Part shown: in pieces, positions 43,043-51,342 of the stretch
Numbering within the stretch: position 1 is the stretch's first letter
Layout: the number at the start of each line of letters is the position of its first letter
From: Bisbaumannia sp015645095
GTDB taxonomy: Bacteria > Pseudomonadota > Gammaproteobacteria > Pseudomonadales > Halomonadaceae
Assembly: GCA_036871055.1 (NCBI GenBank)
Contig: CP141893.1
Coordinates: 2,666,001-2,730,000, forward strand
DNA: 64,000 bases
Reading direction: 5' to 3'
Notes under the pieces: model-generated
Databases searched by the model: none
Told to the model about the DNA's origin: nothing
The model's input: only the letters and a program-made list of their open reading frames with translations
Program-made: the position numbers and the translations under genes

Positions 43043-43849
43043 TCACGAACTCAGCCAGAGCCAGGCCACCAGCAGCAGCCAGAGCTCGCCCCCCTCGATG
43101 GCGGCCCCCAGCATATCGCCGTTGATGCCGCGAAAGCTGCGCACCATCAGGGCGGCGAAGGCCAGCAGGAAGGCGGCCAGCGCCATCAGCAGCAGCCAGC
43201 CGCCGGGCAGCCACCAGAAGAGCACGACCAGGGGCAGCAGCGACAGCCCCAGGTCCCGGTGGCGGCTCTCCTGGCGCCAGGTCCAGGCCAGCCCCTCGCG
43301 GCGGGCGATCGGTGCCAGGCGCAGCAGGGCCACGGCGCCGAAGCGCGCCAGGGCCGGCGGCCCCAGCAGCCACAGCGGGGCGACGCCGGCCTCCAGCAGC
43401 GCCCAGAGCAGCACGCCCTTCCAGGCCAGCAGGAAGATCAGCGCCAGGATGGCGAAGCTGCCTACCTGGGCATCCTTCATGATCGCCCAGCGCCGCTCCA
43501 GGGGGGCATTGCTGCCCAGGGCATCGGCCAGGTCCATCACCCCATCCAGGTGCAGGCCGCCGGAGAGCGCCACCCAGAGGCTGAGCAGCGCCAGGGCCAG
43601 CAGCGGCGTGGGCCAGCCCGACAGCGCCAGCGCCGCCAGGGCCAGCAGGCCGCCCAGCAGCAGGCCCACCAGGGGGTAGGCGCGCAGCGCCCAGCGCCGG
43701 GTGGCCGGGGTCCAGGGGCAGGCCAACGGCAGCGGAATCCGCGTCAGGAACTGCAGCGCCAGCACCAGGCCGAAACCGGCGGCGGCCAGGCCCCGGGGCG
43801 TGGTCGATGGCGGGGCCGATGGCGGGGTCGATGGCGTCGTCGAGCTCAT
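43043..43849 (-). CDS. cobS: Adenosylcobinamide-GDP ribazoletransferase CobS
   Basis: This 268-residue integral membrane enzyme joins adenosylcobinamide-GDP with alpha-ribazole (or its phosphate). Family motifs FLTRIPLP, LSGGLHLDGVMDLADALG near residue 92 and RSFRGINGDMLGA near 235 are present. An N-terminal Ser/Thr/Pro-rich segment of about 18 residues is extra. The ATG at 43849 overlaps the cobU stop by 4 bp. Many hydrophobic helices place it in the inner membrane with CbiB. Confidence 0.93.
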   Translation of the reverse strand: MSSTTPSTPPSAPPSTTPRGLAAAGFGLVLALQFLTRIPLPLACPWTPATRRWALRAYPLVGLLLGGLLALAALALSGWPTPLLALALLSLWVALSGGLHLDGVMDLADALGSNAPLERRWAIMKDAQVGSFAILALIFLLAWKGVLLWALLEAGVAPLWLLGPPALARFGAVALLRLAPIARREGLAWTWRQESRHRDLGLSLLPLVVLFWWLPGGWLLLMALAAFLLAFAALMVRSFRGINGDMLGAAIEGGELWLLLVAWLWLSS

Positions 43850-44382
43850 GGGCCCTCCCCCTTCCAGACCCAGGGCAGCCCCGCCACCAGTTGCACCACC
43901 AGATCCGCCTCGGCGGCCAGGTCCCGGTGCAGGGTCTGGAGGAAGCCCACGAAGGCGCGGGTATCGCCATCCTCGGCGGGCACTCCCTCGTTGATGTCGT
44001 TGGAGACCACCACCAGGGCGATATGGCGTTGCCGGGCCTCGGTCAGCACCGAGGCCAGCAGGGTGCGGCCCTCGGCATCGCTGCCGCCACCCCCGTAGCG
44101 CCACTGGCTGGCCCAGAGGGTCAGGCAGTCGAGCAGCACGGTCTCGCCCGGGGCGACCTCGTCCAGGGCGGCATCCAGGGCCAGGGGAACCTCCAGGGTC
44201 TCCCAGCCCTCCCCTCGCTGGCGTCGATGGCGATCGATGCGCTCGGCCATCTCGTCATCCGAGGCCCGGGCGGTGGCCAGGTACCAGAGGTTTCCGCCCC
44301 GCGCCTCCCGCCATTGGCGGGCCAGGCGCTCGGCGTAGTCGCTCTTGCCGGAGCGGGCTCCGCCGCTGATAAAGGCAATCAT
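43846..44382 (-). CDS. cobU: Adenosylcobinamide kinase/guanylyltransferase CobU
   Basis: This 178-residue bifunctional enzyme phosphorylates adenosylcobinamide and transfers GMP. P-loop GGARSGKSDYAE is at residues 7-18, with YLATARASDDEMAERI, VLLDCLTLWASQW and VVSNDINEGVPAEDGDTRAF after it, and a C-terminal LVVQLVAGLP. The canonical VSNE-G is VSNDINEG here. Start at 44382 was set by the P-loop and the 4-bp overlap with the upstream aminotransferase gene. It corresponds to CobP of Pseudomonas. Confidence 0.94.
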   Translation of the reverse strand: MIAFISGGARSGKSDYAERLARQWREARGGNLWYLATARASDDEMAERIDRHRRQRGEGWETLEVPLALDAALDEVAPGETVLLDCLTLWASQWRYGGGGSDAEGRTLLASVLTEARQRHIALVVVSNDINEGVPAEDGDTRAFVGFLQTLHRDLAAEADLVVQLVAGLPWVWKGEGP

Positions 44383-45503
44383 GATGTCTCTCCTCGGGCG
44401 ATCTCTTCCATTGCCTCCGCCAGGGCCGCACAGAGCGCCCGGTTCTCCTCGCCGGTGCGCAGGGCCAGGCGCAGCCAGCCCCCGTCCAGGCCGGCGAAAC
44501 CCTGGGTATGGCGCGCCAGCCAACCGCGGCGCAGCAGCGCCGGCAAGAGCCGGGCGGTGGCCGCGGCGCCCCGGGGGTGGCGCACCAGGAAAAAGTTGGC
44601 GCGGCTCGGCACCACCCTCAGGCCCAGGGCGCCGAGCGCCGCCTGCATGGCGGGTCGCTCGGCGGCGAGCCAGGCCCGGGTGCGGGCATTGAAGTCGCGA
44701 TCCGCCAGCAGCGGTGCCACCAGGTCGGCGGCCAGCTGGTTAACGCTCCAGGCGGGCTGGAAGGCCCCGGCGGCGGTGACCCGATCCGGTGAGGCGAGCA
44801 GGTAGCCCAGGCGCAGCCCCGGCAGGGTGAACCACTTGGTCAGGGAGCGCAGCAGCACCAGGTGCTCGAAGCGCTCGAGCCAGGGGGTCAGCCGCTCCGC
44901 GTCGCCGACGAAATCGATAAAGGCCTCGTCCACCACCAGGGTACAGCCCCGCTCGGCGGTGAGCGTCAGCAGCCGCGCCATCACCGGGCACGGCACCAGG
45001 GTCGCGGTGGGGTTATTGGGACGCCCCATAAAGAGTACCTCCGCCTCCCCCAGGCCCGCGACCAGGGCCTCAAGGTCGGGGGAGAAATCAGGAGCGGCCA
45101 GGGGCAGGCCATGCACCGACAGTCCATAGGCCGCACAGGCGCGGCGATACTCGGCGAAGCCCGGCTCAAGGATGGCGGCGGGCCGGCCGGCGTGCAGGGC
45201 GGCGGCCAGGTAGATCGCCTCGGCGCCGCCGTTGGTGAGACGCACTTGCTCCGGGGTCACCCCCTCGTGGGCGGCGATGGCGGCCCGGGCGGCGGCATAG
45301 TCCGGGTCGGGGTAGCGGCCCAGGTCGGCGGCCCGTTCGGCCAGCCACTCGGGCAGCCACTCGGGGGGGCCGAGCGGGTTGAGGTTGGCGCTGACATCGC
45401 GCAGCGGCGTCTGTGGCGGCAGGCCAAAGCGCGCCAGCAGCGGCGCCGCCTCGCCCCCGTGCAAGGGCCAGTGATTCGAGGGGGGGACGTCCGGACTCAC
45501 CAC
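44379..45503 (-). CDS. cobD: Threonine-phosphate decarboxylase CobD (CobC of Pseudomonas)
   Basis: This 374-residue PLP enzyme of the histidinol-phosphate aminotransferase fold makes (R)-1-amino-2-propanol phosphate for the aminopropanol arm. Motifs include DVSANLNPLGPP, LTNGGAEAIYLA, GRPNNPTATLVP, VVDEAFIDFVGD and the PLP lysine in LRSLTKWFTLPGLRLGY (about K219). The start is one of two tandem GTG codons near 45503, overlapping the cbiB stop by a few bases. Confidence 0.93.
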   Translation of the reverse strand: MVSPDVPPSNHWPLHGGEAAPLLARFGLPPQTPLRDVSANLNPLGPPEWLPEWLAERAADLGRYPDPDYAAARAAIAAHEGVTPEQVRLTNGGAEAIYLAAALHAGRPAAILEPGFAEYRRACAAYGLSVHGLPLAAPDFSPDLEALVAGLGEAEVLFMGRPNNPTATLVPCPVMARLLTLTAERGCTLVVDEAFIDFVGDAERLTPWLERFEHLVLLRSLTKWFTLPGLRLGYLLASPDRVTAAGAFQPAWSVNQLAADLVAPLLADRDFNARTRAWLAAERPAMQAALGALGLRVVPSRANFFLVRHPRGAAATARLLPALLRRGWLARHTQGFAGLDGGWLRLALRTGEENRALCAALAEAMEEIARGETS

Positions 45504-46486
45504 GCCTCCTTGAGCAGGATCAGTGCCGCCATCAGCAGCAGAAAGCCCAGCCAGCCGCCATGCATCAGGCGCAGGGTGGCGGCGATATGCCCTGCCATCA
45601 GCGGCCGGCGGGGCGTGCCCAGCCGGGCCCGTTCTGAGACCCGCCCGCGATAGTGATTGATGCCCCCCAGCTGCACCCCCAGCAGATTGGCCACCATCGC
45701 CTCCGGCCAGCCGCTATTGGGGCTGGGGTGGCGCGGCGCCTCCCGCCAGGTGGCGGCCAGGGCCCCACGGGTAGCCACCTCCCCCGATCCCAAGCCTTTC
45801 ATAAAGAACGCGCTTAGCCAGAGCGTCAGGGCGGTCAGCCGCGCCGGCAGCCAGTTGGCGACGTCGTCGAGACGCGCCGAGGCCCAGCCGAAGTCGGCGT
45901 AGCGCTCGTCCCGGTAGCCGACCATGGAGTCGAGGGTATTGATCGCCTTGTAGGCCAGGGCCAGGGGGGCGCCGCCGAGCAGGGCGAAGCACAGCGGCGC
46001 GGTGATGCCGTCCACGGTGTTCTCGGCCACCGTTTCCACCGCGCCGCGGCTGATCTCCGCCTCGTCCAGGTGCTCGGTATCGCGGCCTACCACCCTGGCC
46101 AGCGCCCGGCGTGCCTCGGGCAGCTCGCCCCGGCTCAGGGGCGCGGCGATCTCCCGGGCGGCGTCCCGAAGCCCCTTGATGGCCAGGCAACTGGCCAAGA
46201 GCCAGAGCTCGGCGAGCCAGGCCAGCCCCGGGTGAATCGCCGCCAGCAGGGCGAGCCCTCCCCAGGCCAGCAGGAAGGTGCCCAGCACCACCAGGGCGCA
46301 CATCAGCGCCCCCTTGAGGCGCTGAGCCCGGGCGTTCCCCCGGTTCCAGGCCCGCTCCAGGCGGGCGATCACCGCCCCCATGCCCACCACCGGATGCGGC
46401 AGGGCGCGGGGATCGCCGATGATCAGATCCAGCACCAGGGCCAGCAGCACCAGCCCCAGCAGCCCGAGAGAGAGCGGCTCAGCCAT
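45497..46486 (-). CDS. cbiB: Adenosylcobinamide-phosphate synthase CbiB
   Basis: This 329-residue membrane enzyme attaches the aminopropanol arm to adenosylcobyric acid. LDLIIGDPRALPHPVVGMG lies at the N-terminus, with ENTVDGITAPL, KAINTLDSMVGYRDERYADFG, LDDVANWLPARL and the C-terminal INHYRGRVSERARLG pattern. Four or five membrane helices are evident. The ATG at 46486 overlaps the cbiZ-like gene by 8 bp. It is equivalent to CobD of Pseudomonas. Confidence 0.94.
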   Translation of the reverse strand: MAEPLSLGLLGLVLLALVLDLIIGDPRALPHPVVGMGAVIARLERAWNRGNARAQRLKGALMCALVVLGTFLLAWGGLALLAAIHPGLAWLAELWLLASCLAIKGLRDAAREIAAPLSRGELPEARRALARVVGRDTEHLDEAEISRGAVETVAENTVDGITAPLCFALLGGAPLALAYKAINTLDSMVGYRDERYADFGWASARLDDVANWLPARLTALTLWLSAFFMKGLGSGEVATRGALAATWREAPRHPSPNSGWPEAMVANLLGVQLGGINHYRGRVSERARLGTPRRPLMAGHIAATLRLMHGGWLGFLLLMAALILLKEAW

Positions 46487-47165
46487 GGCGCTCCTCCTGG
46501 CTGCGCCGCAGCGCGTCCCGGGTCGCCACGAAGACCGCCCGGCCCAGCTCGCGGCCCAGTCGCGTACCGGAGCCGGCATAGTCGCTGGGTTCCCCCGCCT
46601 GGGTGGCGGCGACGGCCAAACAGTCGGTGGAGGTGCCGCTGGCCGGAGTGCCGCTGTGGGGGTCGCGGATCGCCCGGGCCTGGAGGGCCCGGGCCTTGGC
46701 CTCCGTCGCCGAGAGGGCGGCATTGACCAGGCCCGCATCGCTCAGGTGGGCGTCCAGGAAGACCAGGGTATTGATGGTGCCCACCGGCCGCGGGTCGCCC
46801 GTCAGGGGCGCGGTGATATCCACCGCATTGCCGGCCCCGGCGGTGACCGCCACCAGCAGCCCCTCCCCCGCCACCAGGGCCAGGTGCTCGAGATGCACCG
46901 CGGTCATCATCGCCAGGCTCTCACCCAAGCCCAGGCCGCGCCGGGCCAGCCAGGCGCCCAGGTCATTAGCAGGCGCCCGGCCATCATAGGCCTTGTCCAC
47001 ATGGAAGTTGCAGAAGTGGCGCCGCCAGCCCAGGCCGCCCCCCACCAGGGCGCTGCTCAGGGTACGCAGGGGCCGGGCGGCGGCGAAGTGCAGGCAGTGG
47101 GCGTCCGCCGCCAGGCTCAGGCCCGGGGCGAAATCCAGTGCTTGCGGGCAGACCGGGGCATTCAT
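46479..47165 (-). CDS. cbiZ: Adenosylcobinamide amidohydrolase CbiZ
   Basis: This 228-residue protein matches the CbiZ family: LRTLSSALVGGGLGW near residue 33, FCNFHVDKAYDG near 51, GESLAMMTAVHLEHLALV and AVTAGAGNAVDI near 106, plus TSTDCLAVAAT near 179. CbiZ removes the aminopropanol side chain from cobinamides or pseudo-B12 so that they can be rebuilt with the proper lower ligand. It lies between cbiB and cobT, overlapping each by 4-8 bp, so salvage remodelling is co-expressed with loop assembly. Confidence 0.87.
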   Translation of the reverse strand: MNAPVCPQALDFAPGLSLAADAHCLHFAAARPLRTLSSALVGGGLGWRRHFCNFHVDKAYDGRAPANDLGAWLARRGLGLGESLAMMTAVHLEHLALVAGEGLLVAVTAGAGNAVDITAPLTGDPRPVGTINTLVFLDAHLSDAGLVNAALSATEAKARALQARAIRDPHSGTPASGTSTDCLAVAATQAGEPSDYAGSGTRLGRELGRAVFVATRDALRRSQEERHG

Positions 47166-48217
47166 GGGGCGTTACCGATGCCCGCCTGATCGAAGGTCGC
47201 CATCTCGGCGAGCATGCGGCAGGCCGACTCCAGCAGCGGGAAGGCCAGGGCCGCGCCGCTGCCCTCCCCCAGGCGCAGCCCCAGATCCAGTAGCGGCTCC
47301 GCCGCCAGGGCACGCAGGGCGATATCGTGGCCCGGCTCCCGGGAGCGGTGGCCGAAGATCAAGTAAGGGCGCAGCGCCGGGCAAAGGCGACAGGCCACCA
47401 GGGCCGCCGCCGTGGCGATCAGCCCATCCACCAGTAGCGGCACCCGCCGGGCCGCCCCGCCCAGGTAGGCCCCTGCCATGGCGGCGATCTCCAGGCCGCC
47501 GAGGGCGGCGAGGGCCCCCAGGGGGTCATCCGCCTCGACCCGGCGCGCGCCCAGGGCCCGGGCGATCACCTCGCGCTTATGGGCCAGGCCCGCGGCGTCG
47601 ATGCCGGTCCCCGGCCCCACCACGGCCTCCGGGGAGGCGTCACAGAGAACCGCCAGCAGGGCGCTGCTGGCGGTGGTATTGGCGATGCCCATCTCGCCAA
47701 CGATCAGGCAGCGACAGCCCGCCGCCACCGCCCGCTCGGCGGCCTGGATCCCGACCCCGATGGCGGCCTCGGCCTCGTCCCGGGTCATGGCGTCCTCCCG
47801 GGCCAGGTTACGGGTGCCGGGGCGCACCTTGGCGTTCACCACCGCCTGGCGCACCTCGGCGGGCAGCTCGCCGGCCACCCCCACGTCGATCACCTCCAGG
47901 CGCGCCCCGTGCTGGCGGGCGAAGACATTGATCGCCGCGCCGCCGGCGGCGAAGTTGGCCACCATCTGGGCGGTGACCGCCTGGGGAAAGGCCGAGACCC
48001 CCTCCGCCGCCACCCCGTGATCGGCGGCGAAGACCAGCACCCCGGGAGGCGAGACCCGCGGCAGGGCCTCGCCCTGGATCAGCGCCAGCTCGATGGCCAG
48101 GCGCTCCAGACGACCCAGGCTGCCCGGCGGCTTGGTGAGGTTGTCCAGGTGCTGGGTCACCCGCTCGGCCAGGGCCGAGTCGGGCTCGCGAATGACGGCG
48201 AGGGTCGAGGAGAGCAT
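47162..48217 (-). CDS. cobT: Nicotinate-nucleotide:DMB phosphoribosyltransferase CobT
   Basis: This 351-residue enzyme makes alpha-ribazole phosphate from dimethylbenzimidazole and nicotinate mononucleotide. Motifs are LTKPPGSLGRLERLA, VFAADHGVAAEGVSAFPQAVTAQM, GEMGIANTTASSALLAVL near residue 172, GPGTGID and the C-terminal FGHRSREPGHDI. The ATG at 48217 is preferred to an upstream frame start at 48346. It is the first gene of the cobT-cbiZ-cbiB-cobD-cobU-cobS-cobC unit. No riboswitch was seen upstream, where a MITE lies at 48306-48452. Confidence 0.95.
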   Translation of the reverse strand: MLSSTLAVIREPDSALAERVTQHLDNLTKPPGSLGRLERLAIELALIQGEALPRVSPPGVLVFAADHGVAAEGVSAFPQAVTAQMVANFAAGGAAINVFARQHGARLEVIDVGVAGELPAEVRQAVVNAKVRPGTRNLAREDAMTRDEAEAAIGVGIQAAERAVAAGCRCLIVGEMGIANTTASSALLAVLCDASPEAVVGPGTGIDAAGLAHKREVIARALGARRVEADDPLGALAALGGLEIAAMAGAYLGGAARRVPLLVDGLIATAAALVACRLCPALRPYLIFGHRSREPGHDIALRALAAEPLLDLGLRLGEGSGAALAFPLLESACRMLAEMATFDQAGIGNAP

Positions 48218-48305
48218 GGGGACTCCGGGCGGATCATCAGAAGAGGCGCATGGTAGCAGATGCGCCACGTCCTGATGCAGGTCATGGCGCCGGCGGCGCC
48301 ACGGA

Positions 48306-48452
48306 CTAGGCTTTGTCTGAAAAGTCGGCGAGCGAAGGTCAGACAAGGCAAAAATCGGCGAAAAGACGGAGTTTACGGGGTGTAAATGAGTACTTTGAGC
48401 CGATTTTTAACGCCGTATGGCCGAGCGCAGCCAGTTTTCGGACATAGACTAG
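48306..48452. repeat. 147-bp MITE-like element, copy 2
   Basis: It has the same length and nearly the same sequence as 3324-3470, with ends CTAGGCTTTGTCTGAAAA and (inverted) CTAGTCTATGTCCGAAAA. It lies between cobT and the ferritin-like gene. The two copies flank the whole cobalamin locus in the same orientation. Confidence 0.75.
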
Positions 48453-48493
48453 GCTAACGGGAAGCCCTGACGAACCGACGGGAGGAACCGAGC

Positions 48494-48958
48494 ATGCGCT
48501 TTCATCAAGTGAAGGAGCTGGTGACCTGGGCGGTGGACTTTCACCGCCAACTGGCCGGCCAGTACCAGCGGCTGGCCGATGAGGCCAGCAACGAGCGCCA
48601 GAAGATGGCGCTGGAGTACCTGGTGCAGCGGGAGACCAAGCAGGGCCAGGAGCTGGCCAGCTACCTGGAGGAGAATGGCGACCATACCGCCGTGCTGGAG
48701 ACCTGGTTCGACGACCCCGCCGACTTTCCCCATGCTCCCGTACTGGGCCGCCTGCCGGAGCGGCTCGACGGCGGTGAGGTACAGGACGTGCTGGCCACCG
48801 CCCTGGCCACCCATCGCACTCTGCAGGACCTCTACGAACACCGCGCCGAGCGGGCCGGTGCCCAGCGGGAGGAGGAGTTCTTCGCCTCCCTGGCGGCGGA
48901 GCACAAGGCGGAGGTGCGGCGCATCGTGCGCGACCTGCAGCGGTTGGAGGCCTACTAG
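48494..48958 (+). CDS. Ferritin-like helical protein, unknown function
   Basis: This 154-residue, mostly helical protein has no signal peptide. Spaced Glu and His residues (MALEYLVQRETKQGQELASYL; FASLAAEHKAEVRRIVRDL) suggest a four-helix ferritin-like or rubrerythrin-like bundle with ExxH metal ligands. A GGGAGGAA site lies eight bases before the ATG. It stands alone on the plus strand between the MITE and two minus-strand genes. Iron or redox stress roles are plausible but unproven. Confidence 0.7.
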   Translation: MRFHQVKELVTWAVDFHRQLAGQYQRLADEASNERQKMALEYLVQRETKQGQELASYLEENGDHTAVLETWFDDPADFPHAPVLGRLPERLDGGEVQDVLATALATHRTLQDLYEHRAERAGAQREEEFFASLAAEHKAEVRRIVRDLQRLEAY

Positions 48959-48980
48959 CCGGCATCGCGCCGAGGAGGGC

Positions 48981-49490
48981 TTAGAGGATCTCCTCGATGG
49001 GGTAGACATGCACCAGGTAGAGGTAGAAGAAGAGCAACGACAGGGTCAGGATGATGACCCCGAGCACCGGCGAGCTCAGCTTGATGCCGCCGGGGCTCGC
49101 CTCCAGGGTGGTGCGGGTATCACCGCCTCCCCCTTGCCCCTGGCGAAACTGCAGCCAGGAAAAATAGATCCCGACCACCACCAGGAAGACCACCAGCACG
49201 AAGGTGATCTTCGATGAGAGGAGCTGCCAGGCGAAGACCCGCCGGCGGTGCTCATACCCCTCGCGGCGATAGTCGTAGTAGGCCTGCAGGGCCCGGCGCT
49301 GGGCCGCCTGTCCCTGGTCGTCGAGCCAGCCGGGGTCGACCATCATCGGCGCGAAGTCCCCCTCGCCACCCTCCAGGGCCGACACGAGGTCGGCGATGCG
49401 TTCGGGGAGTGGCTCGGGCGTTTCCGCGGCGGCGCTCCCCGCCATGGCGATCATCCATACCAGCAGTAGCCAGCGGCATATCGGGCACAT
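48981..49490 (-). CDS. Exported or membrane protein of unknown function
   Basis: This 169-residue protein has an N-terminal signal or anchor (residues 1-22, ending SAAAE), a soluble region of about 65 residues, a membrane helix near 95-112 (ITFVLVVFLVVVGIYFSWL), and a second near 142-162 (VLGVIILTLSLLFFYLYLV). No known domain was recognised. It lies downstream of, and on the same strand as, the PDG-repeat protein with a gap of about 20 bp, so they may form a two-gene operon. Confidence 0.65.
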   Translation of the reverse strand: MCPICRWLLLVWMIAMAGSAAAETPEPLPERIADLVSALEGGEGDFAPMMVDPGWLDDQGQAAQRRALQAYYDYRREGYEHRRRVFAWQLLSSKITFVLVVFLVVVGIYFSWLQFRQGQGGGGDTRTTLEASPGGIKLSSPVLGVIILTLSLLFFYLYLVHVYPIEEIL

Positions 49491-49510
49491 CGGCGTGTTC
49501 CTGCGAAAGT

Positions 49511-50107
49511 TCAGGGCGCCGCGGTCAGGAAGCGCAGGCTGCGCAACCGCCAGTCAATCACCTCATAGTAGCCCTTGCCGGCCTCGGTCTGCCGGTAGGC
49601 CTCGAACTCGGCGTCACCGAGCAGGTTGCCGAGCACCCCCAGCAAGCGTTCGCCGAGCTCGCCGCCCCAGGCAGCGAGTTCATCGGGCAGCAGCGGCAGC
49701 TCGGCCGAGGGTACCTGCATGGGCAGGGTGCCCAGGGAGGTGCCGTCGGGGAAGTGCGTGGTGGTGGAGCCGTCGGGGAACTGGCGGTGAATGCGCCCAT
49801 CGGGATAGTGCGTCTCGAAGGTGCCGTCCTCGAGGATGCGGCGCCGCTCCCCCGGCGTCTCGGGAGCAAGGCCCGGCTCCCGCAGGCGCGCCTCGTCCAC
49901 CCCACTGCAACGGGCCAGGCACTGCATCAGCCGGGGCGACAGCTCCTCGAGGGCGGGCCCCAGCTGCGCCAGGGCCGGGGGCGCGCCGAAATCGTCCGCC
50001 TGCCCGGGTCCCCAGGCCACCAGCCCGAGGCACAGCAGCCCCGGCCAGAGCCTGGCGCACGGCGACCATCCACTTCCCCGGCACCATGAATCGCATCGCT
50101 TGCCCAT
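49511..50107 (-). CDS. Exported protein with TCP10/CPAP G-box-like PDG repeats
   Basis: This 198-residue protein has a hydrophobic N-terminal stretch (about 20-37) consistent with a signal peptide ending QADD. Residues about 89-125 form a beta-repeat: ILEDGTFETHYPDGRIHRQ, then FPDGSTTTHFPDGTSLG, with xPDG spaced every 8-9 residues. That pattern resembles the TCP10/CPAP C-terminal G-box (PF07202-like), a single-layer beta sheet. An acidic helical C-terminus follows. Function in bacteria is not known to me. It sits with the two-helix membrane protein downstream. Confidence 0.6.
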   Translation of the reverse strand: MGKRCDSWCRGSGWSPCARLWPGLLCLGLVAWGPGQADDFGAPPALAQLGPALEELSPRLMQCLARCSGVDEARLREPGLAPETPGERRRILEDGTFETHYPDGRIHRQFPDGSTTTHFPDGTSLGTLPMQVPSAELPLLPDELAAWGGELGERLLGVLGNLLGDAEFEAYRQTEAGKGYYEVIDWRLRSLRFLTAAP

Positions 50108-50209
50108 AAGCCCTCCGAGTCATTTCCGGCGCGCGGCGCACTGATCTGCAGTTTAGTTCGAGGCAGGGCCCCTCGCCCGGCCTGGCCAGCCTGGGCGCTC
50201 CGACATATA

Positions 50210-50225
50210 CTGTATTTATATACAG
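50210..50225 (+). promoter_or_regulatory. LexA (SOS) box
   Basis: CTGT-ATTTATAT-ACAG is a perfect CTGT-N8-ACAG LexA operator, 15 bp before the start codon of the radical SAM gene and overlapping its probable promoter. Damage-induced cleavage of LexA should switch the gene on. Confidence 0.88.
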
Positions 50226-50240
50226 CATCAGGAGCGCCCT

Positions 50241-51314
50241 ATGCCGACCCCGCCACCGCTCAAGGGCCGCGGCGCCACCTATGATCCCGACAATCGCTTC
50301 GCCCCCACCCGGGTCGAGGCGGAAGACGACGGCTGGTGGCAGGAGGAAACGCCACCACGGCGGGCCACCCTGGTGGCCGAGGAGGCGGCGCGCAGCGCCC
50401 TGGCCTGGAACGACTCGCCGGACCTGCCCTTCGACCGCTCCCTCAATCCCTACCGCGGCTGCGAGCACGGCTGCATCTACTGCTATGCCCGCCCCAGCCA
50501 TGCCTACTGGGATCTCTCCCCGGGGCTCGACTTCGAGACCCGCTTGATCGCCAGGAGCGGCCTGGTGGAGCGGCTGCGCGAGGAGCTCTGCCGTCCCGGC
50601 TATGTGTGCCGCCCGATCAACCTCTCCGGCAACACCGACTGCTACCAGCCCCTGGAGGCGGAGCGGGGCAGCACCCGGGAGCTGCTGGCCTTCCTGCTGG
50701 AATGCCGTCACCCCCTGACCCTGGTCACCAAGAGCGCCCTGCTCCTGCGCGACCTGGACCTGCTCCGGGCCCTGGCCGAGCGCCGCCTGGTGCGGGTGAT
50801 GATCAGCCTGACCAGCCTCGACCGCACCCTCAAGCGCCGCCTGGAGCCCCGGGCCGCCAGCCCGGGGGCGCGACTCAAGGCGATCCGCGCCCTGGCCGAG
50901 GCAGGCGTGCCGGTGGGCACCCTGGTGGCCCCGGTGATCCCGGGCCTCACCGACCACGAGCTGGAGCGCCTGCTCGGCGCGGCCCGGGAGGCCGGGGCCG
51001 ATAGCGCCGGCTGGATGCTGCTGCGCCTGCCCCGGGAGGTGGCGCCGCTGTTCGAGGCCTGGCTCGAGGCCCACTACCCGGAGCGGGCCGCCAGGGTAAT
51101 GAGCCTGATGCGCCAATGCCGCGGCGGCGCCGCCTATGACGCCCGCTTCGGCAAGCGCATGCGCGGCGAAGGGGTCTTCGCCGAGCTACTGGCCCAGCGC
51201 TTCGCCACCACCTGTCGGCGCCTGGGGCTCAACCAGGCCCCGGCCCTGGCCGCCCAGCGGCTGGATACCAGCGCCTTTCGTCCGCCGCATCTCCAGGGCG
51301 ACCTCTTCGATTAG
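50241..51314 (+). CDS. PA0069-family radical SAM protein (SplB-like)
   Basis: This 357-residue protein has the radical SAM cluster motif CEHGCIYC (about residues 74-81) preceded by SLNPYRG, then NLSGNTDCYQPLE and LVTKSALLLRDLDLL, typical of the PA0069 group related to spore photoproduct lyase. The substrate is unknown. A perfect LexA box lies immediately upstream, and the P. aeruginosa homologue is a reported SOS gene, so a DNA-damage role is likely. An AGGAG site precedes the ATG. Confidence 0.9.
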   Translation: MPTPPPLKGRGATYDPDNRFAPTRVEAEDDGWWQEETPPRRATLVAEEAARSALAWNDSPDLPFDRSLNPYRGCEHGCIYCYARPSHAYWDLSPGLDFETRLIARSGLVERLREELCRPGYVCRPINLSGNTDCYQPLEAERGSTRELLAFLLECRHPLTLVTKSALLLRDLDLLRALAERRLVRVMISLTSLDRTLKRRLEPRAASPGARLKAIRALAEAGVPVGTLVAPVIPGLTDHELERLLGAAREAGADSAGWMLLRLPREVAPLFEAWLEAHYPERAARVMSLMRQCRGGAAYDARFGKRMRGEGVFAELLAQRFATTCRRLGLNQAPALAAQRLDTSAFRPPHLQGDLFD

Positions 51315-51342
51315 GGGTTTAGTCCCGGCGGCACACCGCCGC

